From contig NZ_QQBJ01000009.1 of NCBI RefSeq assembly GCF_003347205.1, positions 62,001 to 126,000 on the forward strand: a DNA stretch of 64,000 nt, in the 5' to 3' direction. The first letter of the stretch is position 1. Each line of letters starts with the position of its first letter. The position numbers and the translations under genes are program-made. Positions 1 through 8,078 of this stretch are shown in pieces. Under the pieces are notes generated by a model. It was not told the origin of the DNA and made no database searches. It saw nothing but the letters and a program-made list of their open reading frames with translations. The stretch is from Mycolicibacterium moriokaense. Lineage in GTDB: Bacteria; Actinomycetota; Actinomycetes; Mycobacteriales; Mycobacteriaceae.

Positions 1-517
1 GGCAGGCGTGGTGCTGCACACCGAGAACGGCATGCTCGGCATGGGCGGGGCGGCGTCCGGCGCGGAGATCGACGCCGACCTCATCAACGCGGGCAAGGTC
101 CCGGTCACCGAACCGCCGGGCGCCTCCTACTTCCACCACGCGGACTCGTTCGCGATGATGCGCGGCGGCCACCTCGACGTGTGCGTGCTGGGCGCGTTCC
201 AGGTCAGCAGGCACGGCGACCTGGCCAACTGGCACACCGGAGAGCCCGACGCCATTCCCGCGGTCGGCGGCGCGATGGACCTCGCGATCGGCGCCAAGCG
301 GGTGTTCGTGATGATGAACCTGTTCACCAAGGACGGCGTCGCCAAGATCGTCCCGGCCTGCAGCTATCCGCTGACCGGGCTGCGCTGCGTGAGCCGGGTC
401 TACACCGACCACGCCGTCTTCGACATCGACGCCGGGGCCGGGACGGTGCGCGTACGCGACACCTACGGCATCTCGATCACCGACCTGCGCGCGCGGATGG
501 CTATCGAGTTGAGCTGA
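1..517 (+). CDS. CoA-transferase subunit B, 3' part only
   Basis: Partial gene: the window opens inside it, with the first whole codon at base 2. The product resembles the beta subunit of class I 3-oxoacid/3-oxoadipate CoA-transferases, which move CoA from succinyl-CoA to a 3-oxoacid. The catalytic glutamate of this family lies in a Glu-Asn-Gly motif, seen here as TENG with the Glu codon at 23-25. Further family blocks follow: SYFHHADSF, RGGHLDVCVLGAFQV, GDLANW and GGAMDLAIGAKRV. The C-terminus is complete. The alpha subunit would be expected just upstream, outside the window. The substrate cannot be told from this fragment. Confidence 0.85.
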   Translation, partial: AGVVLHTENGMLGMGGAASGAEIDADLINAGKVPVTEPPGASYFHHADSFAMMRGGHLDVCVLGAFQVSRHGDLANWHTGEPDAIPAVGGAMDLAIGAKRVFVMMNLFTKDGVAKIVPACSYPLTGLRCVSRVYTDHAVFDIDAGAGTVRVRDTYGISITDLRARMAIELS

Positions 518-540
518 GCCGCCGCGCCCCGGCGTCCCGT

Positions 541-546
541 TAGGCT
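541..546 (+). promoter_or_regulatory. -10 element of a leaderless lipid kinase gene
   Basis: TAGGCT fits the mycobacterial TAnnnT -10 pattern and ends 8 bases before the GTG at 555, so transcription would begin at or next to the start codon. There is no Shine-Dalgarno sequence before that GTG. Confidence 0.5.
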
Positions 547-554
547 CTGGTGTC

Positions 555-1514
555 GTGCGCGCCGTGCTGATCGTCAACCCCAATGCGACGTCGACCACAC
601 CCGCCGGTCGCGACCTGCTGGCCCACGCGCTGGAGAGCCGGGTCAAGCTCACCATCGCCCACACCGACAGCCGCGGCCACGCCATCGACATCGCCCGCGA
701 CGCCGCCCGCGAGGGAATCGACCTGATCATCGTGCACGGCGGGGACGGCACGGTGAACGAGGTCGTCAACGGGGTCCTCGGCGAATGCGGCCGCATCCCG
801 CACCCGGACGCCCCCGCCGTCGGCGTCGTGCCTGGCGGGTCGGCCAACGTCTTCGCCCGCGCGCTCGGCATCAGCCCCGACCCGATCGAGGCCACCAACC
901 AACTGATCGACCTGCTCGGCGAGTACCGCCGGACCAAGTCGTGGCGGCGCATCGGGCTGATGGACTGCGGCGAGCGGTGGGGTGTCTTCACCGCCGGCCT
1001 CGGCGTCGACGGCGACGTGGTCGCGGCCGTCGAAGCGCAGCGCGACAAGGGCAGGCAGGTCACCGCCGCGCGCTACATCCGCGTCGCCGTGCGCGAAGTG
1101 CTGGCCAGCACGCGAAACGAGCCGACGCTGACCCTGCACCTGCCGGACCGCGCACCGGTGCCCGGCGTGCACTTCGCGTTCGTGTCCAACTCGAGTCCGT
1201 GGACCTACGCCAACACCAGGCCGGTGTGGACCAACCCGACGACGACCTTCGAGACCGGTCTCGGCGTTTTCGCCACGACCAGCATGAACGTGTGGGCCAA
1301 CCTCCGACTGGTCCGACAGATGCTGTCGCGAAAACCCAAGATTCGCGCCAAGCATCTGATCCGCGACGACGACCTGCCGTGGGTCCGGGTGACCAGCAGC
1401 GCGCCGGTGGCGTGCCAGATCGACGGCGATTACCTCGGTGTGCGCGACGAAATGACGTTCCGGGCGGTGCCGGAGGCCCTCGGCGTGGTGGCGCCGCCCC
1501 CGAAAAGGCTCTGA
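555..1514 (+). CDS. diacylglycerol kinase family lipid kinase (Rv3218 type)
   Basis: A 319-residue protein of the DAGK catalytic-domain family, which phosphorylates diacylglycerol or a related lipid with ATP at the inner membrane face. The nucleotide-binding signature is GGDGTVNEV near residue 60, followed by VPGGSANVFARALG near residue 95. The C-terminal half is the usual beta-sandwich. Length and position next to whiB1 match M. tuberculosis Rv3218. The GTG start has no Shine-Dalgarno but sits 8 bases after a TAGGCT -10, so a leaderless mRNA is likely. The lipid substrate is not evident; sphingosine or diacylglycerol are the family possibilities. Confidence 0.88.
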   Translation: MRAVLIVNPNATSTTPAGRDLLAHALESRVKLTIAHTDSRGHAIDIARDAAREGIDLIIVHGGDGTVNEVVNGVLGECGRIPHPDAPAVGVVPGGSANVFARALGISPDPIEATNQLIDLLGEYRRTKSWRRIGLMDCGERWGVFTAGLGVDGDVVAAVEAQRDKGRQVTAARYIRVAVREVLASTRNEPTLTLHLPDRAPVPGVHFAFVSNSSPWTYANTRPVWTNPTTTFETGLGVFATTSMNVWANLRLVRQMLSRKPKIRAKHLIRDDDLPWVRVTSSAPVACQIDGDYLGVRDEMTFRAVPEALGVVAPPPKRL

Positions 1515-1605
1515 GCTGCGCAAACGGCGGGCAAGCCGGCTATTGAGAGCGCAAGTGGATCGAGTGTAGTACAAACGGATGAGGCGATTTCGAACAGCGC
1601 CGGGT

Positions 1606-1621
1606 AGTGAGATAGCCCACG
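1606..1621 (+). promoter_or_regulatory. candidate CRP (Rv3676-type) site in the whiB1 promoter
   Basis: AGTGAGATAGCCCACG lies about 145 bases before the whiB1 ATG, in a 251-bp stretch (1515-1765) that otherwise holds no gene. It has the two half-sites (GTGA / CCCAC) expected of a mycobacterial cAMP receptor protein site. The M. tuberculosis whiB1 promoter is known to be controlled by CRP through two adjacent sites, and from memory one is near-identical to this. The second site was not located with confidence. Confidence 0.6.
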
Positions 1622-1765
1622 AGTTACCGAACGGTATTGACACCTGTTCAGCGTGTGGGAGCATCGAAGTAAGCAACAGTGCAGAAACAATTTGTTCGCA
1701 CGCGTTAACAGCCGAAGAAAAGCTCGTGCGCCCCGCTGCGCACATGGTGAGGAGAGTTAGACAAC

Positions 1766-2020
1766 ATGGATTGGCGCCACAAGGCTGTCTGTCGCGACGA
1801 GGATCCGGAACTGTTCTTCCCGGTGGGAAACAGTGGCCCGGCCCTCGCGCAGATCGCTGACGCGAAGCTCGTGTGCAACCGCTGCCCGGTCACCACGGAG
1901 TGCCTGACCTGGGCATTGGACTCCGGTCAGGATGCAGGCGTGTGGGGCGGCATGAGCGAGGACGAGCGCCGCGCACTCAAGCGCCGCAACGCCCGCACGA
2001 AGGCCCGCACCGGCGTCTAG
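1766..2020 (+). CDS. whiB1: WhiB1, NO-responsive Fe-S transcription factor
   Basis: An 84-residue Wbl protein. Four cysteines that bind the [4Fe-4S] cluster are visible (Cys9, then CNRC at 37-40 and Cys46), followed by the turn GVWGG and a basic tail (RRALKRRNARTKAR). The family is known to react with nitric oxide, to partner with the primary sigma factor SigA and to be essential in mycobacteria. Length equals that of M. tuberculosis WhiB1. The start is fixed by an AGGAGAG Shine-Dalgarno about 10 bases upstream. The long upstream region contains a candidate CRP site. Confidence 0.97.
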   Translation: MDWRHKAVCRDEDPELFFPVGNSGPALAQIADAKLVCNRCPVTTECLTWALDSGQDAGVWGGMSEDERRALKRRNARTKARTGV

Positions 2021-2040
2021 CCCGCAAACATCCACCGGAT

Positions 2041-2067
2041 ACGGCCTCGACAAAATGTCGGGGCCGT
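2041..2067 (+). terminator. stem-loop terminator after whiB1
   Basis: ACGGCCTCGAC, loop AAAAT, then GTCGGGGCCGT form an 11-bp stem with one wobble pair, 20 bases after the whiB1 stop. It has no U-tract, as is common for mycobacterial intrinsic terminators. It lies between whiB1 and the convergent pdtaS gene, so it may act in both directions. Confidence 0.65.
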
Positions 2068-2131
2068 AACTGTGTGCGAAATGTGATTTGTCCGAATTGC
2101 GCAGCTAACGCCAATTCGGCAAAACGACGCT

Positions 2132-3628
2132 CTACTGCGCCAACCGCGCGCGCCTGCCGATCGGCACCCGCAGCACCACATCGGTGCCGCCGTCGGTCGC
2201 GGCGTGCATGCCCAGAGAGCCGTCCAGTTCGGCCGACACCAGCGTCCGCACGATCTGCAGGCCCAGCCGGTCGGCCTTCTCCAGGCTGAAACCCTCCGGC
2301 AGGCCGCGGCCGTCGTCGTGCACGACGACATCCAGCCAGCGCGCGGAACGCTCCGCGCGGATGGTCACGCAGCCGACGCCCGCCGTGCCCTCGAAGGCGT
2401 GCTCGATGGCGTTCTGCACAAGTTCGGTGATCACCATCACCAGCGCGGTGGCCCGGTCCGCGTCGAGCACCCCGAGGTCGCCGACCCGGGTGATGCGGAT
2501 CGGAGTGTCAACGGTGGCAACGTCATTCATCATCGGCAGGATCCGGTCCACCACGTCGTCGAGGTTGACTTCTTCGTCCACTGACATCGACAGCGCGTCG
2601 TGCACCAGCGCGATGGACGACACCCGGCGCACGGACTCGATCAGCGCCTCCCGGCCCTCCGGGTTGTTGGTGCGCCTGGCCTGCAGCCGCAGCAGCGACG
2701 CGACGGTCTGCAGGTTGTTCTTCACCCGGTGGTGGATCTCGCGGATGGTGGCGTCCTTGGACAGCAGCGCGCGGTCGCGTCGCTTGATCTCGGTGACGTC
2801 GCGAATCAACACGGCCGCGCCCGCCGCGGTGCCCCGCACCACCAGCGGCAGCGTCCGCAGCAGCACCGCGGCCCCCCCGGCGTCGACCTCCATCCGCATG
2901 CTGGAGCCACCGACCAGGGAGTCGCGTACGTGCTCGGCGAGTTCCTGCGCCTCGAACGGGTCGGAGATCAACGGCCGGGTCGCCACGACGAGGTTCTGGC
3001 CCTCGAGTTCCGCGGTGAGGCCCATCCGGTGATACGCCGACAACGCGTTGGGGCTGGCGAACACCACCGCACCGGTGACGTCCAGCCGGATGAAGCCGTC
3101 GCCGACGCGGGGGCTGGACCTCGAGATCGACAGCTCGCCGACGTTGGGGAAGGTGCCCTCCGACAGCATGTGCAACATGTCGCCCGCGCAGTCGAGGTAG
3201 GCGCGTTCCAGCGGGCTGGCCTTGCGCGCGGCGAACGCGGCCTGGTGGGTGAGCACGGCGACCACGCGGTTGTTGTACCGGACCGGGACCGCCTCGGTGG
3301 CGATGTCGCCGTCGGAAACCGAGTTACCTTGTCCCCCTTGGCTTTCGCGTCCGATCGCACCCGTCTTGAATGCCGCGGTCACCAACGGCTTGTCGTCAGC
3401 CCCGGCGATGGTTCCGACGGCGTCGGCGAGAAGCACGGTGGGGGCGGTGTTGGGCCGGCACTGCGCCACGCACACCAGCGCGCCGTCGTCGCGGCGCACC
3501 CACATCAGGTAGTCGGCGAAGGAGAGATCGGCCAGCAGCTGCCACTCGCCGACCACGGCGTGCAGGTGGTCCACGGCGTTGCCGGGCAGCACGGTGTGCT
3601 CGGCGAGCAGATCACCGAGGGTGGACAT
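2132..3628 (-). CDS. pdtaS: PdtaS, cytosolic sensor histidine kinase
   Basis: A 498-residue soluble histidine kinase, near the 501 residues of Rv3220c. The N-terminal half is a GAF-like plus PAS sensor region, with no membrane segment. The dimerisation region is the HisKA_2 type, with EIHHRVKNNLQT near residue 300; the phosphorylated His lies in this HHRVKNN block. The C-terminal ATPase shows the N-box ELVQNAIEHAF and the G-box DDGRGLP. Its known partner is PdtaR, an RNA-binding ANTAR response regulator encoded elsewhere; the pair is reported to sense NO and copper in M. tuberculosis. It is 19 bases from TB7.3 on the same strand, so the two may be cotranscribed. Confidence 0.95.
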   Translation of the reverse strand: MSTLGDLLAEHTVLPGNAVDHLHAVVGEWQLLADLSFADYLMWVRRDDGALVCVAQCRPNTAPTVLLADAVGTIAGADDKPLVTAAFKTGAIGRESQGGQGNSVSDGDIATEAVPVRYNNRVVAVLTHQAAFAARKASPLERAYLDCAGDMLHMLSEGTFPNVGELSISRSSPRVGDGFIRLDVTGAVVFASPNALSAYHRMGLTAELEGQNLVVATRPLISDPFEAQELAEHVRDSLVGGSSMRMEVDAGGAAVLLRTLPLVVRGTAAGAAVLIRDVTEIKRRDRALLSKDATIREIHHRVKNNLQTVASLLRLQARRTNNPEGREALIESVRRVSSIALVHDALSMSVDEEVNLDDVVDRILPMMNDVATVDTPIRITRVGDLGVLDADRATALVMVITELVQNAIEHAFEGTAGVGCVTIRAERSARWLDVVVHDDGRGLPEGFSLEKADRLGLQIVRTLVSAELDGSLGMHAATDGGTDVVLRVPIGRRARLAQ

Positions 3629-3647
3629 CGGGGGCTACTTCCCGCGG

Positions 3648-3863
3648 CTAGCTGATCACCGCTATGAGGTCGCCGGCCTGGATGACGTCGCCGACGGAGA
3701 CGCTGACCTTGCTCACGGTGCCCGCCACCTCGGCGAGCACCGGGATCTCCATCTTCATCGACTCCAACAGCACCAGGGTGTCGCCCTCGCCGATCTGATC
3801 GCCCTCGTGCACCACGACCTCGAGCACACTGGCCACGATCTCGGCGCGAACATCCTCGGCCAT
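3648..3863 (-). CDS. biotinylated protein TB7.3
   Basis: A 71-residue stand-alone biotinyl/lipoyl attachment domain, the same length as M. tuberculosis TB7.3 (Rv3221c). The modified lysine lies in the canonical ESMKMEIPV motif in the middle of the protein. Such small BCCP-like proteins can carry carboxyl groups for acyl-CoA carboxylases, but the enzyme partner of TB7.3 is not shown here. An upstream in-frame extension exists, but the ATG at 3863 gives the family length and the MAEDVRAEIVA start. Confidence 0.93.
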   Translation of the reverse strand: MAEDVRAEIVASVLEVVVHEGDQIGEGDTLVLLESMKMEIPVLAEVAGTVSKVSVSVGDVIQAGDLIAVIS

Positions 3864-4013
3864 CTTCACCTCATTCACTTGCGCGCTGTCTGCCGCTCTA
3901 TCGAACCACAACCGCCTGGGGGCAGCGGCGTCACCGGCTCATGAGACACTGGAGGCAACGCGCCCGCCGGATGCGGGCTGCGAAAACACCCCTGATGAGA
4001 CGGAGGAATGACG

Positions 4014-4106
4014 ATGGCCAAGCGTGGCCGCAAGAAGCGTGACCGCAAACACTCGAAGGCCAACCACGGCAAGCGGCCCAACGCCGGTTCGAAGTCGGTG
4101 CGCTAG
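4014..4106 (+). CDS. ribosomal protein bL37 (very small, basic)
   Basis: A 30-residue, extremely basic peptide beginning MAKRGRKKRDRKHSK and containing NHGKRPNA. This matches, from memory, the small mycobacterial large-subunit protein bL37 found in cryo-EM structures of the M. smegmatis ribosome (about 24 residues there), with six extra C-terminal residues here. A perfect GGAGG Shine-Dalgarno at 4002-4006 sits 7 bases before the ATG at 4014; the in-frame ATG at 4008 is too close to it. Its stop shares a CTAG tetranucleotide with the stop of rshA on the other strand. Gene finders often miss a frame this short. Confidence 0.85.
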   Translation: MAKRGRKKRDRKHSKANHGKRPNAGSKSVR

Positions 4107-4405
4107 CCGCGGATGATCGTGGTGCGGCTGATCTCGATGCGCAGCCGCTGCCGAAGGCTCTCGGGCGCCTTCTCCCCGCCGCACGTCTTGGCGATCAGGT
4201 TCTTGACGCGCTCCTCGACGCCGTAATGGCGCAGGCAGGCCGGGCATTCCTCGAGGTGATGCCGCAGCTTGTCACGGCTTTCGGCGGTGCATTCACCGTC
4301 GAGCAGCGTCCATACCTCGGCGATGACGGCCGCGCACTCGGGGTGCTCGGGATCCACCGGTCCGACGGGCGGCGTCCAGCGATCCTCGGCGTCGCGGTCG
4401 GTCAT
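4103..4405 (-). CDS. rshA: RshA, redox-sensing anti-sigma factor of SigH
   Basis: A 100-residue zinc-associated anti-sigma factor. The ZAS signature H-x3-C-x2-C is visible as HHLEECPAC around residues 49-56. Thiol oxidation or heat is known to release SigH from RshA, and PknB phosphorylation weakens the complex. The ATG overlaps the sigH stop in an ATGA, so translation is coupled and the two proteins are made in balance. The last codon overlaps bL37 tail to tail. Confidence 0.96.
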   Translation of the reverse strand: MTDRDAEDRWTPPVGPVDPEHPECAAVIAEVWTLLDGECTAESRDKLRHHLEECPACLRHYGVEERVKNLIAKTCGGEKAPESLRQRLRIEISRTTIIRG

Positions 4406-5076
4406 GAGGACACCTCCTCGGGGGTGTCGAGCTGTCCTCGAATGAAACCACGATCCTTGGCGACGTCGGCGAGTAACTCGCGGAGTTGCCGCCTGCCGCG
4501 GTGCAGCCGGGACATCACCGTGCCGATGGGCGTTTCCATGATCTCGGCGATCTCCTTGTACGGGAAGCCTTCGACGTCGGCGTAGTACACCGCCATCCGG
4601 AACTCCTCGGGCAATGCCTGCAGCGCTTCCTTGATCTCGCTGTCCGGAAGGGCCTCCAGTGCCTCCACCTCGGCGGATCGAAGTCCGGTCGAGGAGTGTT
4701 CGGCGTTGGACGCCAGCTGCCAGTCGGTGATCTCCTCGGTCGGATACTCCGCGGGCTGGCGCTGCTTCTTGCGGTAGCTGTTGATGTAGGTGTTGGTCAG
4801 GATGCGGTACAGCCAGGCCTTGAGGTTGGTGCCCTCGCGGAACGAGCGGAAGCCCGAGTACGCCTTCACCATGGTTTCCTGCAGCAGGTCTTCGGCGTCG
4901 GCCGGATTGCGCGTCATGCGCAAGGCGCCGCCGTAGAGCTGGTCGAGCAGCGGAATGGCGTCACGCTCGAACCGTGCGGTCAGCTCAGCGTCGGACTCTT
5001 CGGCTCGCACGGGCGCCGACGTCTCCGGCGCGCTGTCCGGCGCCGGACCGGGTTGCGACCCGTCGGTGTCGGTCAT
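4402..5076 (-). CDS. sigH: SigH, ECF sigma factor for heat and oxidative stress
   Basis: A 224-residue group IV sigma factor. Region 2 shows [28 protein letters not shown]-type residues from about 40 on, and region 4 contains [23 protein letters not shown] with its helix-turn-helix. SigH is known to drive thioredoxin, sigE, sigB and chaperone genes. The open frame runs far upstream, but the start was placed at the ATG at 5076 because similarity to M. tuberculosis SigH (216 aa) starts there. I looked for a SigH-type GGAA...GTT promoter just upstream and did not find a convincing one. rshA follows with an ATGA overlap. Confidence 0.95.
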   Translation of the reverse strand: MTDTDGSQPGPAPDSAPETSAPVRAEESDAELTARFERDAIPLLDQLYGGALRMTRNPADAEDLLQETMVKAYSGFRSFREGTNLKAWLYRILTNTYINSYRKKQRQPAEYPTEEITDWQLASNAEHSSTGLRSAEVEALEALPDSEIKEALQALPEEFRMAVYYADVEGFPYKEIAEIMETPIGTVMSRLHRGRRQLRELLADVAKDRGFIRGQLDTPEEVSS

Positions 5077-5328
5077 CCTGGGGAACACCGTCCCTTCCGT
5101 TGAGGCGCCGTCAATTACGTCGAGTAACTGCACCGGACGTACAGGGCCGTCTATGGCCAGCGTTGGCACCTGGGTACCCCCTTCTGCGATCCTAAAGGTT
5201 GGAAGCGACATCTTTTTGCTTGCCGGCCGCGGGTGCGGCCCTCCACGTCTACCAACAGCGACGATGGCCGCGGTTGTTCCCCGGGACACCAGCGCTCGGC
5301 CGGGTCGGCGCGGTTCTACGCTGGGCCG

Positions 5329-5826
5329 GTGGCGCGTGCGGCAACCCCGGCGATAGCGGCCCTGCTGGCCGCGGAGATACCGCATGACGTGCTGCGATAC
5401 CAGCACGACCCGAACAACGAGTCGTTCGGCGACGAGGCCGTGACCGCACTGGCCGGGGACTCGGGCGTCGACCCCGATCAGGTCTTCAAGACGCTGATCG
5501 TCGCGCTGCCGAGCAATGCGCTGGCCGTCGCAGTGCTGCCGGTGGGCTCCCAGCTGTCGCTGAAGGCTGCGGCGGCGGCGCTGGGGGTGGCCAAGGCCAC
5601 CATGGCCGACCGGGCGGTCGCGGAGCGCTCCAGCGGCTACGTGATCGGGGGTATCTCCCCGTTCGGCCAGCGCAAGCGGCTGCCGACCGTGCTCGACGTG
5701 TCGGCGCTGCGCTTCGACCGCGTGCTGTGCAGCGCGGGAAAGCGCGGATGGGACGTCGCGGTGCACCCGCAAGACCTGATTCGGCTCACCGACGCGGTGA
5801 CCGCCGACATCCGCGCGGCCCACTGA
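5329..5826 (+). CDS. ybaK: YbaK/EbsC-type aminoacyl-tRNA deacylase
   Basis: A 165-residue protein of the YbaK/ProX editing family, which hydrolyses Cys-tRNA(Pro) to keep proline codons accurate. The family blocks are visible: VFKTLIV, the invariant-lysine region LKAAAAALG, and the glycine-rich [21 protein letters not shown]. In M. tuberculosis the equivalent locus is split into Rv3224A and Rv3224B, whereas here the gene is intact. The GTG at 5329 was chosen because the upstream part of the frame is low-complexity and a TACGCT -10 (5317-5322) lies 6 bases before it, giving a leaderless mRNA. Confidence 0.88.
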   Translation: MARAATPAIAALLAAEIPHDVLRYQHDPNNESFGDEAVTALAGDSGVDPDQVFKTLIVALPSNALAVAVLPVGSQLSLKAAAAALGVAKATMADRAVAERSSGYVIGGISPFGQRKRLPTVLDVSALRFDRVLCSAGKRGWDVAVHPQDLIRLTDAVTADIRAAH

Positions 5827-5870
5827 TCCACCGTCCGCGAGCGCCCGAGAGAGGGCGTACCGGAATTCCG

Positions 5871-5894
5871 TTTCGCGGGGAATTTCGCGGGGAA
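5871..5894 (+). repeat. 12-bp tandem duplication in the SDR promoter
   Basis: TTTCGCGGGGAA occurs twice in a row (5871-5882 and 5883-5894), directly before the TAGGGT -10 (5895-5900) of the SDR gene. It could be a duplicated activator site or simple slippage. Confidence 0.6.
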
Positions 5895-5906
5895 TAGGGT
5901 GGCCGC

Positions 5907-6755
5907 ATGGGACTTCAGGGCAAGACCATGTTCATTTCGGGGGCCAGCCGCGGCATCGGGCTGGCGATCGCCAAGCGGGCGGCCGCCGATGGCGCCAACA
6001 TCGCGCTGATCGCCAAGACCGCGGAGCCGCATCCCAAGCTGCCCGGCACCGTGTACACCGCCGCCAAGGAACTCGAGGAAGCGGGCGGGAACGCGCTGCC
6101 GATCGTCGGCGACATCCGCGACGGCGACTCGGTGGCTGAGGCGGTGGCGAAAACCGTCGAACAGTTCGGCGGCATCGACATCTGCGTCAACAACGCCTCG
6201 GCGATCAACCTCGGCTCGACCACCGAGGTGTCGCTGAAGCGCTTCGATCTGATGAACGGCATCCAGGTGCGCGGCACCTACGCCGTGTGTCAGGCCTGCA
6301 TCCCGCACATGACGGGCCGCGACAACCCGCACATCCTGACGCTGTCGCCGCCGATCCGGCTGGAGCCCGAGTGGCTCAAACCCACCGCCTACATGATGGC
6401 CAAGTACGGCATGTCGTTGTGCGCCTTGGCGTTAGCCGAGGAACTGCGCGACGAAGGTATCGCGTCGAACACGCTGTGGCCGCGCACCCTGGTGGCCACC
6501 GCCGCGGTGCAGAACCTGCTCGGCGGCGACGAGGCGATGGGCCGCGCCCGCAAGCCCGACGTGTACGCCGACGCCGCGTACGTGGTGCTCAACAAGCCGT
6601 CGCGCGAGTACACCGGCAACGCGCTGCTGTGTGAGGACGTGCTCGTCGGATCCGGTGTCACCGACCTATCTGTGTACGACTGCGTGCCCGGTTCGGAACT
6701 GGGCGTCGACCTGTGGGTCGACACGCCGAACCCACCGGGATATTCGGGCCCCTAG
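5907..6755 (+). CDS. short-chain dehydrogenase/reductase (Rv3224 type)
   Basis: A 282-residue SDR. The cofactor motif GASRGIG is near residue 12, NNASAI is present in the middle, the catalytic Tyr-x3-Lys is YMMAKYG near residue 163, and the partner Ser lies in TLSPPIRLE. The long C-terminal region resembles the HSDL2-like subgroup. The natural substrate is unknown. A TAGGGT -10 ends 6 bases before the ATG, consistent with a leaderless transcript. It converges with the alcohol dehydrogenase gene, and both stops share the CTAG at 6752-6755. Confidence 0.88.
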   Translation: MGLQGKTMFISGASRGIGLAIAKRAAADGANIALIAKTAEPHPKLPGTVYTAAKELEEAGGNALPIVGDIRDGDSVAEAVAKTVEQFGGIDICVNNASAINLGSTTEVSLKRFDLMNGIQVRGTYAVCQACIPHMTGRDNPHILTLSPPIRLEPEWLKPTAYMMAKYGMSLCALALAEELRDEGIASNTLWPRTLVATAAVQNLLGGDEAMGRARKPDVYADAAYVVLNKPSREYTGNALLCEDVLVGSGVTDLSVYDCVPGSELGVDLWVDTPNPPGYSGP

Positions 6756-7915
6756 TCGAATTCGATGATGCCGCGGATGACGCGGCCTTCACGCATATCG
6801 GTATACGCCTCGTTGATCTGATCGAGGCGATACCGCTTGGTGATCAACTCGTCGAGCTTGAGATTGCCGTTGCGGTACATGGACAACAGCATCGGCATGC
6901 TCGCGCGAGGATTCATGCCGCCGTAGATCAAACCCTTCAGGGTCTTGCAGGACTGCAGGATGTCGCTGAGAACCATCGGCACGGTACTCAGGTCGAGTTT
7001 CGACACGGCGGTCATCAGACAGGTACCGCCCTTTCGGGTCAACATCATTGCGGGAAGTAGCATTTCGGCGTGCAGCACGCTCGGGGTGAGGACGACACGG
7101 TCGGCCATCACTCCCTTGGTGAGCTCTTGCACCAGCGGAAAGGCTTCCTCCATCGACGGCGCGGTATCGGTGGCTCCGAAGAATTTCGCGCTATCGCGTT
7201 TGAAATCAACGGGATCCACCGCGACGATCGCGTTGGCGCCTGCCGCCCGCGCACCCTGGACGGCGTTGATGCCCACTCCGCCGGTGCCGACGATGACGAC
7301 GGTGTCGCCCGGCTGGGTCCCGACGCCGATGGTGCCCGACCCCCAGCCGGTGGTGACCCCGCAGGACACCAGCGAGGCGGCCTCGAAGGGGATGGACTCG
7401 TCGATCTTGATCACCGATTCCTCGGCCAGCACGGCGTATTCGGCGAACGTGCCGAGTTGCGTCATCGCCGTGAGGTCTTCGTCGCCGAGGTGGCGACGGG
7501 CGGTGCCGTCGGTGATCATGCCCTTGTCGAACATGATGGCGCCGTTGTCGCACAGGTAGGTTGAACCCGTCACGCACCACCGGCACGTACCGCAGGCGGC
7601 GATGAACGACATCGCTACGTGATCGCCGGGTTTCACCGACCGCACGCCGGGCCCGACCTCCTGGACGACGCCCGCTCCCTCGTGTCCGCCCAGGAAGGGG
7701 TAGTACTCGGGAACCTGCGCGCCGACCGCTGCCATCATCGCGGCGAGGCTCTCGGACGGCACCATGTCACCGGTGGTGAAATGGTCGTCGGAGTGGCAGA
7801 CGCCGGCAACGGCCATCTTCACCAGCACCTCACCCTCGCGGGGCGGGTCCAGCGTGATCTCCTGCACTTCCCAGTCGCCGCCGATGCCCCGCAGAACGGC
7901 ACCCTGACACTTCAT
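6752..7915 (-). CDS. zinc-dependent alcohol dehydrogenase, NDMA-dependent-like
   Basis: A 387-residue medium-chain dehydrogenase. The catalytic zinc ligands appear as CHSDDH near residue 40 and GHEGAG near 78. The structural zinc cysteines are in CGTCRWC with further Cys downstream (YLCDNG), and the NAD-binding turn is GTGGVGINAVQ. It resembles AdhD-like (Rv3086) enzymes of the NDMA-dependent group, which hold NAD tightly and in mycobacteria rely on mycofactocin; that link is by family only, as no mycofactocin gene is present. The ATG overlaps the stop of a 24-codon frame (7912-7986) in an ATGA, and there is no clear Shine-Dalgarno of its own. Confidence 0.88.
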   Translation of the reverse strand: MKCQGAVLRGIGGDWEVQEITLDPPREGEVLVKMAVAGVCHSDDHFTTGDMVPSESLAAMMAAVGAQVPEYYPFLGGHEGAGVVQEVGPGVRSVKPGDHVAMSFIAACGTCRWCVTGSTYLCDNGAIMFDKGMITDGTARRHLGDEDLTAMTQLGTFAEYAVLAEESVIKIDESIPFEAASLVSCGVTTGWGSGTIGVGTQPGDTVVIVGTGGVGINAVQGARAAGANAIVAVDPVDFKRDSAKFFGATDTAPSMEEAFPLVQELTKGVMADRVVLTPSVLHAEMLLPAMMLTRKGGTCLMTAVSKLDLSTVPMVLSDILQSCKTLKGLIYGGMNPRASMPMLLSMYRNGNLKLDELITKRYRLDQINEAYTDMREGRVIRGIIEFD

Positions 7916-7986
7916 CGGGCACCGCCGTGCGCAGGGGCGCCGATGTCGATGGTGTTGAGCTGCGGTTCGGCGGGCAGATCGGTCAT
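7912..7986 (-). CDS. possible 24-residue leader ORF coupled to the alcohol dehydrogenase
   Basis: An ATG at 7986 opens a 24-codon frame that starts MTDLPAEPQL and ends HGGAR, whose TGA overlaps the dehydrogenase ATG (ATGA). On this strand GACGCT, an acceptable nAnnnT -10, ends 6 bases before the ATG, so the frame could be the leaderless first cistron that feeds ribosomes into adh. The peptide has no known motif. Expression is not proven, and the frame may only be a coupling device. The rest of 7987-8078 shows no gene. Confidence 0.35.
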   Translation of the reverse strand: MTDLPAEPQLNTIDIGAPAHGGAR

Positions 7987-8078
7987 GCGCAAAGCGTCCC
8001 CCACCCCAGGGCCGGCAGTCTGCCGATTCGCCTACTTGGCCCCCGCGGGGCCGCCGAGGCGCGCCCGCCCGGCCGCGG

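Noticed and set aside
5077-5260. SigH autoregulatory promoter (GGAA-spacer-GTT) before sigH
   Set aside because: Only GGAA/GTT pairs with wrong spacing were found, so no site is claimed.
5077-5823. In-frame upstream extension of sigH to about 470 codons
   Set aside because: It overlaps the ybaK gene on the other strand, and sigma-factor similarity begins only at the ATG at 5076.
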